Source: Microtetraspora malaysiensis
Lineage (GTDB): Bacteria; Actinomycetota; Actinomycetes; Streptosporangiales; Streptosporangiaceae
DNA length: 64,000 bases
Assembly: GCF_001528665.1 (NCBI RefSeq)
Contig: NZ_BBYJ01000010.1
Coordinates: 124,001-188,000, forward strand
Reading direction: 5' to 3'
Below the pieces are notes generated by a model. The model was not told the origin of the DNA. It saw only the letters and a program-made list of their open reading frames with translations, and ran no database searches. The position numbers and the translations under genes were made by a program. Of the stretch, positions 18,333 through 26,744 are shown in pieces (within the stretch, counting starts at the first letter, position 1; each line of letters starts with the position of its first letter).

Positions 18333-19088
18333 ATGACCGAGCCTGGTGACCCCCGCACGCTTGTCAGCCTGAGAGGCGTCAACAAGAGCTTCGGCGCACT
18401 TCATGTGCTCAAAGACATCGACCTGAACGTCGCGCGCGGCGAGGTCGTCGTGGTCATCGGGCCGTCCGGCGGCGGCAAGTCCACCCTGTGCCGTCTGGTG
18501 AACCGCCTGGAGACCATCGACTCGGGCACGATCACCTTCGACGGTCAGGAGCTTCCCGCAGAGGGGAAGGCGTTGGCCCGGTTCCGTTCCGACGTCGGGA
18601 TGGTGTTCCAGTCCTTCAACCTCTTCTCGCACAAGACGATCCTGGAGAACGTCACCCTCGGGCCGATAAAGGTCCGCAAGGTCTCCAAGGAGGCGGCCGA
18701 GAAGCGCGGCATGGAGCTGCTTGAGCGGGTCGGCATCGCCTCGCAGGCCGCGAAATATCCGGCCCAGCTCTCCGGAGGCCAGCAGCAGCGCACCGCCATC
18801 GCCCGTGCGCTGGCCATGGACCCCAAGATGATCCTCTTCGACGAGCCCACCTCCGCACTGGACCCCGAGATGGTGCAGGAGGTGCTCGACGTCATGACCG
18901 GCCTGGCCCGTGACGGCATGACCATGATGGTCGTCACCCACGAGATGGGCTTCGCCCGCCGGGCCGCCAACCGCGTCGTCTTCATGGCGGGCGGTGAGGT
19001 CGTCGAAGAGGGCGCGCCCGACGAGTTCTTCGACAGTCCGCGCTCCGACCGGGCCAGGGACTTCCTTTCCAAGATCCTCACGCACTGA
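18333..19088 (+). CDS. gluA: Glutamate ABC transporter ATP-binding protein
   Basis: The 251-residue ATPase of a polar amino acid importer. Walker A is IGPSGGGKST, the signature is LSGGQQQRTAIARALAM, Walker B is MILFDEPTSALDPE, and the H-loop is VVTHEMGF. Actinobacterial GluA and Escherichia coli GlnQ/GltL have the same pattern. The ATG at 18333 is preferred over a TTG nine bases earlier; no clear ribosome-binding site is seen, so the mRNA could be leaderless. It begins the gluABCD operon: binding lipoprotein after 60 bp, then two permeases. The same gene order between recX and miaB is known in Streptomyces. Confidence 0.95.
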   Translation: MTEPGDPRTLVSLRGVNKSFGALHVLKDIDLNVARGEVVVVIGPSGGGKSTLCRLVNRLETIDSGTITFDGQELPAEGKALARFRSDVGMVFQSFNLFSHKTILENVTLGPIKVRKVSKEAAEKRGMELLERVGIASQAAKYPAQLSGGQQQRTAIARALAMDPKMILFDEPTSALDPEMVQEVLDVMTGLARDGMTMMVVTHEMGFARRAANRVVFMAGGEVVEEGAPDEFFDSPRSDRARDFLSKILTH

Positions 19089-19148
19089 TCAGGCGATCCT
19101 CCCCGAGCCGCGACCCGGCTCAGCGCACGGAAGAAGAAGGTGGCAGTT

Positions 19149-20009
19149 ATGCGAGCACGTCGAATCTGGGCGGCTCTCGCCGTCGCCGCCACAGCCGCGA
19201 GCCTGTCGGCCTGCGGCGGGGGCGACGAGAGCTACTCCAGCGTCGCCGAGAAGCTGGAGAAATCACAGAAGGTGGTCCTCGGCACCAAGTGGGACCAGCC
19301 CGGCCTGGGCCTGAAGAAGGGCTCCGAGCCCGAGGGCTTCGACGTCGACGTCGCCAAGTACGTCGTCAAGGAGCTCGCCGGCGGCAAGGACGTGGACATC
19401 ACGTGGAAGGAGTCCGCGTCGTCCAACCGCGAGGCGTTCCTCGCCAACGGCACCGTGGACATCATCTTCGCGTCCTACTCCATCACCGACAGCCGCAAGG
19501 AGAAGGTGACCTTCGGCGGGCCGTACATCGTGGCCCACCAGGACGTCATGGTCCGCAGCGACGACAGCGCGATCACCAAGCCGACCGACCTGAAGGGCAA
19601 GCGGATCTGCCAGGCCGCGGGCTCCAACTCCTACAAGCGGATCACCGACCCGCCGCCGGACGGCGAGCTCAACCTCGACGCCCAGCTCGTCGGCGCGGCG
19701 ACCTACTCCGAGTGCGTGAGCAAGCTCGGCGGTAACAACCTCGACGCCGTCACGACCGACGACCTGATCCTCGCCGGGTTCGCCGGCCAGGCCCCGGGCA
19801 AGTTCAAGATCCTCGGCCAGCCGTTCACCGACGAGAAGTACGGCGTCGGCCTGAAGAAGGGCGACACGAAGACCTGCGAAGCCGTCAACGCCGCCATCAC
19901 CAAGATGTACCAGGACGGCACCGCGGAACAGCTCTTCACCAAGTGGTTCGGCCAGGCACAGGGGCTCAAGGCCCCCACCGCTGCTCCGACGTTCGAGCCC
20001 TGCGCCTGA
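19149..20009 (+). CDS. gluB: Glutamate-binding lipoprotein of the ABC transporter
   Basis: A 286-residue extracellular substrate-binding protein (SBP_bac_3 family). The signal peptide ends in a lipobox, LSAC, near residue 22, so it is anchored to the membrane by lipidation. GFDVDVAKYVVKELAG and NREAFLANGTVDIIFASYSIT are typical of amino acid-binding members. The ATG at 19149 has AAGG eight bases upstream; a GTG at 19140 would overlap this site. It is followed by a very stable double hairpin (20012-20070) before gluC, which likely makes its transcript more abundant than that of the permeases. Confidence 0.94.
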   Translation: MRARRIWAALAVAATAASLSACGGGDESYSSVAEKLEKSQKVVLGTKWDQPGLGLKKGSEPEGFDVDVAKYVVKELAGGKDVDITWKESASSNREAFLANGTVDIIFASYSITDSRKEKVTFGGPYIVAHQDVMVRSDDSAITKPTDLKGKRICQAAGSNSYKRITDPPPDGELNLDAQLVGAATYSECVSKLGGNNLDAVTTDDLILAGFAGQAPGKFKILGQPFTDEKYGVGLKKGDTKTCEAVNAAITKMYQDGTAEQLFTKWFGQAQGLKAPTAAPTFEPCA

Positions 20010-20011
20010 CC

Positions 20012-20070
20012 GTGTCCTGAGGACACCTGACACGGCCGCCGCCGAGCCGGTTCCCCGGCCGGCGGCGGCC
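20012..20070 (+). terminator. Intra-operon hairpins between gluB and gluC
   Basis: Two hairpins in tandem: GTGTCC/GGACAC with a 3-base loop (20012-20026), and a nested 16-bp stem with one bulged A, closed by a TTCC loop (20034-20070). They lie between the binding-protein gene and the permease genes, where partial termination or 3'-end protection commonly sets a higher level of the binding protein. Their effect here is inferred. Confidence 0.65.
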
Positions 20071-20090
20071 TCCATCACCGGTGGAGCACG

Positions 20091-20759
20091 ATGGACGATC
20101 TGATCAAATACGCGCCGGACCTGCTGGCCGGCTTTCTGGAGAACGTCAAGCTCTCCCTGATCTGCGGGGCCCTGGCGCTGGTCCTCGGCACGGTCCTGGT
20201 GGCGGCGCGGGTCGCGCCGACCCCGGTTCTGCGTGCCGCCGGAACGCTGTACGTCAACGTCGTGCGCAACACGCCGCTGACGCTGGTGCTGGCCTTCTCC
20301 TCGCTTGGTCTCAGCGACACCATCGGGTTGACCTTCTCCGAAACCCCGAGCACCAACAGCTTCTGGCTGGTGGTCTTCGGGCTGTCCGCGTACACCGCGA
20401 CCTTCGTCTGCGAGGCACTGCGCGCGGGCATCAACACGGTGCCGCTCGGGCAGGCCGAGGCGGCGCGCGCCATCGGGCTGACGTTCCTGCAGTCCCTGCG
20501 GCTGATCATCCTGCCGCAGGCGTTCCGGACGGTCGTCGCGCCGCTGGGCAGCGTGATGATCGCGATGATCAAGAACACCACCGTGGCGATCGCCGGAGGC
20601 TACCTGATGGAATCGGCCTTCCGCATGAGGGACACCTTCGACGACACGGGCGTGTCGATCCCCATCTTCCTCGGGCTGGTCGTCGCCTTCATGGCCGTCA
20701 CCCTGCCGGTCGGGTTCGTCACCAGCCGCCTGGCGTCGAAGCTGGCGGTGGCCCGATGA
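20091..20759 (+). CDS. gluC: Glutamate ABC transporter permease
   Basis: A 222-residue membrane subunit of the His/Glu/Gln importer class, with about five helices and the EAA loop EAARAIGLTFLQSLRLIILPQA that contacts GluA. The ATG at 20091 follows GGTGGAG. Its stop overlaps the start of gluD by four bases (ATGA), showing translational coupling. It pairs with gluD as the two permeases of the transporter. Confidence 0.94.
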   Translation: MDDLIKYAPDLLAGFLENVKLSLICGALALVLGTVLVAARVAPTPVLRAAGTLYVNVVRNTPLTLVLAFSSLGLSDTIGLTFSETPSTNSFWLVVFGLSAYTATFVCEALRAGINTVPLGQAEAARAIGLTFLQSLRLIILPQAFRTVVAPLGSVMIAMIKNTTVAIAGGYLMESAFRMRDTFDDTGVSIPIFLGLVVAFMAVTLPVGFVTSRLASKLAVAR

Positions 20760-21625
20760 GCACGAACATCCTCTTCGACGCGCCAGGCCCGCGCGGACGG
20801 TTGCGCAACAACGTCCTGACCCTGCTGTCCGTGGTCGTCCTGGCCGCCGCCGCGTACTACGTCTACGCCAGGTTCGACGCCAAGGGGCAGTGGGAGGGCG
20901 AGATCTGGAAGCCCTTCCTCGACGTCTCCACCTGGACCGAGTACATCATCCCCGGACTGCTCGGCACGCTGAAGGCGGCCGGTATCAGCGCGGTCTGCGC
21001 GCTCGTCTTCGGCGCGATCTTCGGCCTGGCCCGACTCTCCGACCACCGATGGGTCCGGGGCGTCGCGGGCGCGGTCGTCGAGACGTTCCGCGCGATCCCG
21101 CTGCTGCTGCTGATCTTCTTCCTGTTCTTCCTCGCGCCGAGCGTGTTCGGCGGCGGCGACTACACGCTGATCGCGCTGGTGGCCGGGCTCACGCTGTACA
21201 ACGGGTCCGTGCTGGCCGAGATCGTCCGGGCCGGGGTCCGCGCCGTGCCGACCGGGCAGGCCGAGGCCGCGCAGGCGATCGGGTTGCGCAAGAGTCAGAT
21301 GATGCGGCTGGTCCTGCTCCCCCAGGCGGTCACCGCCATGATGCCGGCCATCGTGAGCCAGCTCGTCGTGCTGCTCAAGGACACGGCGCTCGGCTACATC
21401 ATCGCGTACGTGGACCTGCTGAACATGGGCTTCAAGCTCATCCCGGCGGTGTACTTCGGGTCGCTCATCCCGGCCGCGATCGTCATCGGCGTCATCTACA
21501 TCGCGCTCAACATGTCGCTCAGCGCGCTCGCGAACTGGCTGGAGCGGCGCACGAGGCACAGCAACCGTACGGCCGCGCAGCCGATCACCCCGCCCGTAGA
21601 CACCGGAGCCGGCATTCCCGCCTGA
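20756..21625 (+). CDS. gluD: Glutamate ABC transporter permease
   Basis: The second membrane subunit, 289 residues, with an extra N-terminal helix and a short extracytoplasmic segment (residues about 20-70) before the conserved permease core; the EAA loop reads EAAQAIGLRKSQMMRLVLLPQA. The start overlaps the stop of gluC. An orphan binding lipoprotein of the same family follows 172 bp further on. Confidence 0.94.
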   Translation: MSTNILFDAPGPRGRLRNNVLTLLSVVVLAAAAYYVYARFDAKGQWEGEIWKPFLDVSTWTEYIIPGLLGTLKAAGISAVCALVFGAIFGLARLSDHRWVRGVAGAVVETFRAIPLLLLIFFLFFLAPSVFGGGDYTLIALVAGLTLYNGSVLAEIVRAGVRAVPTGQAEAAQAIGLRKSQMMRLVLLPQAVTAMMPAIVSQLVVLLKDTALGYIIAYVDLLNMGFKLIPAVYFGSLIPAAIVIGVIYIALNMSLSALANWLERRTRHSNRTAAQPITPPVDTGAGIPA

Positions 21626-21797
21626 TCGTCGCCGGTCGGGCGATCCGCGCGGGAAGCTCGGCTGTCGCGATCGAGCGGCCGTGGGGTCGCGCTTCATCTC
21701 CGTGGCACGCGCCGTGGAACAGCGGGCCGGATTCTTTCCGGTTCCTTGTCGTGTCGCTGCTTGGCCTCGCGCCGGGCCCGCCCGGATCCTTGGGCTC

Positions 21798-22535
21798 GTG
21801 CGGCGTGTCGCGGCCCTGTTCCTGGGCCTTTCGGTGACGGTCGCCTCCCTCACCGCGTGCGGCAGGGGCGGCGTCCTCGTCATCGGCGTGCGCGTCGGCT
21901 ACCCCGGGCTGGTCGTCCGGCTCCCTGACGGCGGCTACACCGGCTTCGACATCGCGGTCGCCCAGTACGTGGCCCGCGAACTCGGCTACAGCGACCGGCA
22001 GACCGTCTACACCGGCGACCTGGACCAGGCCGACATCGTCGTCGGCGCGACCGACACCCCCGACGCCGCCGGGCCGTACCTCGTGACCGGCTCCGACCTC
22101 CTCGTACGCGCGCGGGACCTGACCATCGCCGGCCCGAAGGACCTGCGGGACAGACGCGTGTGCGGCACCCCCGCGGACGCGGCTCCGCTGGTCCGCAAGC
22201 TGGGGGCGGCGTGGAAGGCCGCGTTCCTCGCCGTGGCGAACGTGCCCGCCGCGTGCGCTCCGCTGCTGGCGAAGGGAACGGTCGACGCCATCGTGGCCGA
22301 CGCGCCGGTCCTGGTGGGGCTCGACGCGCAGTACCCCGGCAGGTTCCGGCTCTGCGGCCGTTCGCTCGCCGTCCACCGGTACGGCATCCGCGCCGACGCG
22401 GAGGAGACACGGGAGGAGATCGACGCCGCCCTGCGGCAGATGTTCGACGACGGCGCCTGGCAGCGGGCGGTGATCGGCCATCTCGGCGTGCTCGCCGCCC
22501 GTTACACCACCCCTCCCGCTCTCGACCCGCGATAG
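21798..22535 (+). CDS. Orphan SBP_bac_3-type binding lipoprotein
   Basis: A 245-residue extracellular binding protein related to gluB but shorter. The GTG at 21798 gives a signal peptide ending in the lipobox LTAC near residue 20. Typical family stretches are GYTGFDIAVAQYVARELGY and the paired RRVCGTPADA and GTVDAIVADAP elements. It has no ATPase or permease of its own; it may feed the neighbouring GluACD permease with another ligand or act as a sensor. A longer open frame upstream gives non-family sequence and was not used. Confidence 0.8.
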   Translation: MRRVAALFLGLSVTVASLTACGRGGVLVIGVRVGYPGLVVRLPDGGYTGFDIAVAQYVARELGYSDRQTVYTGDLDQADIVVGATDTPDAAGPYLVTGSDLLVRARDLTIAGPKDLRDRRVCGTPADAAPLVRKLGAAWKAAFLAVANVPAACAPLLAKGTVDAIVADAPVLVGLDAQYPGRFRLCGRSLAVHRYGIRADAEETREEIDAALRQMFDDGAWQRAVIGHLGVLAARYTTPPALDPR

Positions 22536-22628
22536 CGCTCGCCGTTCCCGGACGTGGTGCTGCCTGTGCTCCTGTGTCTGGAGGGGGTGAGCGGACACGG
22601 CGCCCTTCCTTCCGCCAGGATGGGAGGC

Positions 22629-24545
22629 ATGTCCCCCGAGCCCATGCCGCACGGCGCCTGGCCATCGCCGATCTCGACCACCGACGTCGCCCGGTCGGGG
22701 CTGTCACTCGGCTTCCCCACCGTGCTGGGCGACCAGCTGTGGTGGGAGGAGGACCGGCCGGCGGAGGGCGGGCGGCGCACGGTCGTCCACCGTGACGCCG
22801 AAGGGATCCTGCACGAACTGCTCCCCGCCCCCTGGGACGCGCGCACCCGCGTCCACGAGTACGGCGGGCGTTCCTACGCCGTCGTGCCGGGGCGGGGCAT
22901 CGTCTTCGCCGACCACGCCGACCAGCGGCTCTATCTCGCCGCCGCCGAGACCGATCCGTGGCCGCTCACGCCGGAGCCCGACCGTCCCGGCGGGCTGCGC
23001 TACGCCGACCTGCTCGTCCACGAGAGCCCCGACGGCCCCGAGTTGTGGTGCGTACGCGAAGGCCACCACGACGACGGGGCGGTCAGCCGCTCCATCGTCT
23101 CCCTATCTCTCGCGACGGCGTCCCTGGCGGCGGCGCACGAGGGCCGGACGGACGGGATCGTCGAGCGGGTGAGCGGAAGCGACTTCTACGCCTTCCCCAC
23201 GCTCTCCCCCGATGGGCGGCACCTCGCCTACATCTGCTGGGACCACCCGGCCATGCCGTGGACCGGCACCGAGCTGCGGGTGACCCGGATCTCCGACGGG
23301 CACACCGTGGCGATCGCGGGCGGCACCGACGAGTCCGTGCTCGCCCCGTGCTGGCGCGACGACCGCACCCTCTACTTCGTCTCGGACCGTTCGGGCTGGT
23401 GGAACCTCTGCCAGTCCGACCTCCTCGGCGGCGCGCGCCGGGCGCTCCACCCGGCCGAGGAAGAGTTCGCCGGACCGCTCTGGCAGCTCGGCGGCCGGCC
23501 GTACCAGCCGTTGGGCGACGGCCGGATCGCGGTGCTGCACGGGCGCGGCGACCTGCGGCTCGGCATCCTCGACCCGGCCGCCGGGACGCTCTCCGACGTC
23601 GAGGTCCCCTACACCGGCTGGCTCCCCGCGCTGGCCTGCGACGGGCGCACCATCGCCGGCATCGCGTACGGCCCGGGCCTGCCCAGGGCGGTCGTCCGGA
23701 TCGCCGCCGGCAGCGGCCGGGTCGAACTGCTGTGCGGCGACATCGCCGAACTGCCCGACGCCGCCTACCTCCCGACGCCACGCGCCGTCGAGATCACGAG
23801 CGGCGACGGCCGCTCCGTCCACGCGTTCCTGTACCCGCCCTCCGGTCCCGGCGCGGCCGAGTCGACCGCCGCGCCATACGTCGTGTTCGTGCACGGCGGT
23901 CCGACCGGGCACGCGACGACCGAGCTCAGCCTGGAGAAGGCGTTCTTCACCAGCCGCGGCATCGGCGTGCTCGACCTCAACTACGGCGGTTCGACCGGGT
24001 ACGGCCGCGCCTACCGGGAGCGGCTGCGCGGGCAGTGGGGGATCATCGACGTCGAGGACGCCGTCGCGGCGGCGCGGTGGCTCGCGGCGGCGAACCTGGC
24101 CGACCCGGCGCGCATCGCGATCAGGGGCGGCAGCGCGGGCGGCTGGACCGTGATGGCGGCCTGCTGCGCCTCCGACGTCTTCGCCGGAGGCGTGTCGATC
24201 GCCGGGGTCAGCGCCCTCGCCCCGCTCGTCGCCGTCACGCACGACTTCGAGTCCCGCTACATCGACTGGCTGGTCGGCCCCGAGGCGCTGTACGGCTCCC
24301 GCGAGCCGCTGGCCAGGGCGGGCGAGATCGGCTGCCCGATGCTGCTGATGCAGGGGCTGGCCGACCCGGTGGTGCCGCCCGCCCAGTCGGAGGCGTTCGC
24401 CGACACGATGTCGGCGCGCGGCGTGCCCTGCACCTATCTCACCTTCGAAGGCGAGTCCCACGGTTTCCGCCGCCAGGAGACCAAGGCCACCGCCCTGGCC
24501 GCGGAGCTCTCCTTCTATCTGCAGATCTTCACCGCGATGGCCTGA
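22629..24545 (+). CDS. S9-family (prolyl oligopeptidase-like) serine peptidase
   Basis: A 638-residue cytosolic hydrolase: residues about 15-370 form a beta-propeller (repeats such as SDFYAFPTLSPDGRHLAYI and LYFVSDRSGWWNLC), and residues about 390-635 are an alpha/beta-hydrolase domain with nucleophile Ser502 in GGSAGGW, Asp in QGLADPVVPP and His in EGESHGF. The propeller restricts substrates to short peptides in this family. No signal peptide. The start is uncertain: ATG 22629 is taken, and ATG 22644 (MPHGAWPSPIS) would match the usual family N-terminus just as well. A decayed DUF2079 fragment follows directly. Confidence 0.9.
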   Translation: MSPEPMPHGAWPSPISTTDVARSGLSLGFPTVLGDQLWWEEDRPAEGGRRTVVHRDAEGILHELLPAPWDARTRVHEYGGRSYAVVPGRGIVFADHADQRLYLAAAETDPWPLTPEPDRPGGLRYADLLVHESPDGPELWCVREGHHDDGAVSRSIVSLSLATASLAAAHEGRTDGIVERVSGSDFYAFPTLSPDGRHLAYICWDHPAMPWTGTELRVTRISDGHTVAIAGGTDESVLAPCWRDDRTLYFVSDRSGWWNLCQSDLLGGARRALHPAEEEFAGPLWQLGGRPYQPLGDGRIAVLHGRGDLRLGILDPAAGTLSDVEVPYTGWLPALACDGRTIAGIAYGPGLPRAVVRIAAGSGRVELLCGDIAELPDAAYLPTPRAVEITSGDGRSVHAFLYPPSGPGAAESTAAPYVVFVHGGPTGHATTELSLEKAFFTSRGIGVLDLNYGGSTGYGRAYRERLRGQWGIIDVEDAVAAARWLAAANLADPARIAIRGGSAGGWTVMAACCASDVFAGGVSIAGVSALAPLVAVTHDFESRYIDWLVGPEALYGSREPLARAGEIGCPMLLMQGLADPVVPPAQSEAFADTMSARGVPCTYLTFEGESHGFRRQETKATALAAELSFYLQIFTAMA

Positions 24546-24549
24546 TCCG

Positions 24550-24741
24550 GATTTCTCGGTCCTCGGCGACCACTGGTCGCCCATCCTGGCCTCGCTCGCG
24601 CCGTTCTACTGGCTGCACGACGGGCCGGAAACCCTGCTCGCCCTCCAAGGGGTGCTGCTGGCCGCGGCGATCCCGCCGCTGTGGCTGCTCTCGCGGCGGC
24701 GGCTCGGCGGACCCGGCCAAGGCCCGTGGACACCCCGCTAG
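24550..24741 (+). pseudogene. Remnant of a DUF2079 membrane-protein gene
   Basis: Immediately after the peptidase stop, a 63-codon open stretch without a start codon reads DFSVLGDHWSPILASLAPFY, then continues to AAAIPPLWLLSRR and stops at TAG 24739-24741. The LGDHxSPI and LAPFY pattern followed by a hydrophobic helix is the core of the actinobacterial DUF2079 membrane proteins, which are several hundred residues long. Both ends are missing, so only an internal scrap survives. Its stop overlaps the rny stop on the other strand. Identification is from memory of the family. Confidence 0.65.
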
Positions 24742-26360
24742 CGAGCGAACTCGGTGGCGCGGGACTCGCGGACGACGGTGATACGGATCTGACCGGGGTA
24801 AATCAGCTCCTCCTCCACCTGCTTGGCGACATCGCGGGCGATGACCTGGGCTTGGATGTCGTCCACGGCGTCGGGGCGGACCATGACCCGGATCTCGCGC
24901 CCGGCCTGCATCGCGAACACCTTCTCCACGCCGTCGTACGACTGGGCGATCTCCTCCAGCCGCTCCAGCCGCTTCACGTACGCCTCAAGCGACTCGCGCC
25001 GGGCCCCGGGGCGGCTGCCGCTGATCGCGTCGGCCGCCTGGGTGAGCACCGCCTCGACCGTGCGTACCTCGACCTCGTTGTGGTGCGCCTCGATGGCGTG
25101 GACGACGTCCTCGTGCTCGCCGTACCGACGGGCGATCTCCGCGCCGATCAGGGCGTGGCTGCCCTCGACCTCGTGGGTCAGCGCCTTGCCGATGTCGTGC
25201 AGCAGGGCGCAGCGCTTCACCAGGTCGCGGTCGATCCGCAGCTCAGAGGCCATGATCCCGGCGATGTGCGCGGACTCGATCAGGTGCTTGAGCACGTTCT
25301 GCCCGTACGACGTCCGGTAGCGGAGCTGGCCGAGCAGCGTGATCAGCTCGGGATGCATCTCGGTGATGCCGAGCTCGACCAGGGCGTCCTCACCCGCTCG
25401 CACGCACAGGTCACGCACCTCGGCCTTGCTGCGCTCGTACGCCTCCTCGATGCGCTGCGGATGGATGCGGCCGTCGAGGACGAGCCGATCCAGCGTCAGC
25501 CGGGCGGTCTCCCGCCGGACCGGGTCGAAACAGGAGAGAAGCACCGCCTCGGGCGTATCGTCGATGATCAGGTTGACCCCGGTCGTGGACTCGAACGCCC
25601 TGATGTTGCGGCCCTCGCGCCCGATGATGCGGCCCTTCATGTCGTCGCCGGGCAGGTGCAGCACGCTGACCACGGACTCCGTGGTCTGTTCGGTGGCGAC
25701 CCGCTGAACCGCCAGCGTCACGATCTTGCAGGCGCGTTTCTCGCCCTCTTTGCGCGCTTCGCTCTCGATCTCGCGGACGATCAGGGCGGCCTCGCGTTTG
25801 GCCTGGTTCTCGATCTCTTTGACCAGCTCGCTCTTGGCCTGCTCGGCGGTGAGTCCCGCCACTCGCTCCAGGATCTTTTTCCGGTTGTCGGCGACCTGGT
25901 CGAGCTCGACCCGTCGATCGGCCAGCTCGGTCTCGGTCTCGGCCAGCTTGCGCGCCCGATCGGCCTGCCTGCGCGCCTCCTCGTCGAGCCGTTGCTCCCG
26001 CTCGACCAGGCGGCTCTCCCGGCGTTCAAGATCGGAGCGTAGCTCTTTGACCTCGCTTTTGAGGAGCCGCCCCTCCTCCTCGACTTCCTTGCGCATCAGC
26101 GCGGCGCTCTCGGCGACGGACTCGGACCTCTTGACGATCTCGCCCGCGTCTCTCTCCGCCTGCCCCCGGATCTCCTCCGCCTGACGCCTCGCCTGCTCAA
26201 GCTCCTCGTTCACCTCGGCCTCGGCCGCGGCGACTTGCTCAGGGGAAGGGCCTTTACGCCGGGAGACTCCGGTGTGGCGCACCACCATGACGAGCGCGGC
26301 GATCGCTACGAGCGTCAGCAGCACCACCGCCAGCGCCAGAACGATCACGATCGAATTCAT
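24738..26360 (-). CDS. rny: Ribonuclease Y
   Basis: A membrane-anchored endoribonuclease that starts mRNA decay. The 540-residue protein has an N-terminal helix (MNSIVIVLALAVVLLTLVAI), a long Glu/Arg-rich coiled coil (about 45-215), a KH domain with GRIIGREGRNIRAFE, and an HD domain with the metal-binding HDIGKALTHEVEGSH pair and EAHHNEVE. Length and order are standard. It follows recX in the same direction after 384 bp, a spacing that suggests its own promoter. Confidence 0.96.
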   Translation of the reverse strand: MNSIVIVLALAVVLLTLVAIAALVMVVRHTGVSRRKGPSPEQVAAAEAEVNEELEQARRQAEEIRGQAERDAGEIVKRSESVAESAALMRKEVEEEGRLLKSEVKELRSDLERRESRLVEREQRLDEEARRQADRARKLAETETELADRRVELDQVADNRKKILERVAGLTAEQAKSELVKEIENQAKREAALIVREIESEARKEGEKRACKIVTLAVQRVATEQTTESVVSVLHLPGDDMKGRIIGREGRNIRAFESTTGVNLIIDDTPEAVLLSCFDPVRRETARLTLDRLVLDGRIHPQRIEEAYERSKAEVRDLCVRAGEDALVELGITEMHPELITLLGQLRYRTSYGQNVLKHLIESAHIAGIMASELRIDRDLVKRCALLHDIGKALTHEVEGSHALIGAEIARRYGEHEDVVHAIEAHHNEVEVRTVEAVLTQAADAISGSRPGARRESLEAYVKRLERLEEIAQSYDGVEKVFAMQAGREIRVMVRPDAVDDIQAQVIARDVAKQVEEELIYPGQIRITVVRESRATEFAR

Positions 26361-26744
26361 GCGCGCTCACCCCTCCTCGCGTCGCAACTTCGAGCTAGCG
26401 AGGGGGTAACGCGCACAGCACGGCAGAGCTCGGCGACGTCAACGGAACGTCGTGAAATCCGGCAGCCCTGGGGGCTGCCGTCATATCCGGCAAGCCGGTC
26501 GATATCTCTCGTTCTGTCATCCACCGATATGGCAATCCGCACTGCGGAGTAACTCCTCACTGCGGTCGAGATTAAGCGTCAGCGAGGTAACGGGCAAGCA
26601 AAGGAGTGGCGTCAAATCGCTTCCCCCGGTCAGATCCGGCGTCAGAACCGGTCCGGCCTCCGGGTCCGGCGCGCGGCGAGGGCCCGGTCAGCCCGCCCGA
26701 CACGCCCTCAGCGCGAGTCGCCGGCGCATCGCCCTACCGCACCG
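26361..26744. other. Intergenic region between recX and rny
   Basis: 384 bp without a supportable gene. It holds a hairpin at 26460-26480 (separate entry) and AT-richer sequence around 26490-26580 that probably contains the rny promoter. Confidence 0.6.
26460..26480 (-). terminator. Hairpin downstream of recX / upstream of rny
   Basis: A 9-bp stem (CGGCAGCCC paired with GGGCTGCCG) with a 3-base loop, 265 bp past the recX stop and 100 bp ahead of the rny start. Could end recX transcription or lie in the rny leader. Confidence 0.45.
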
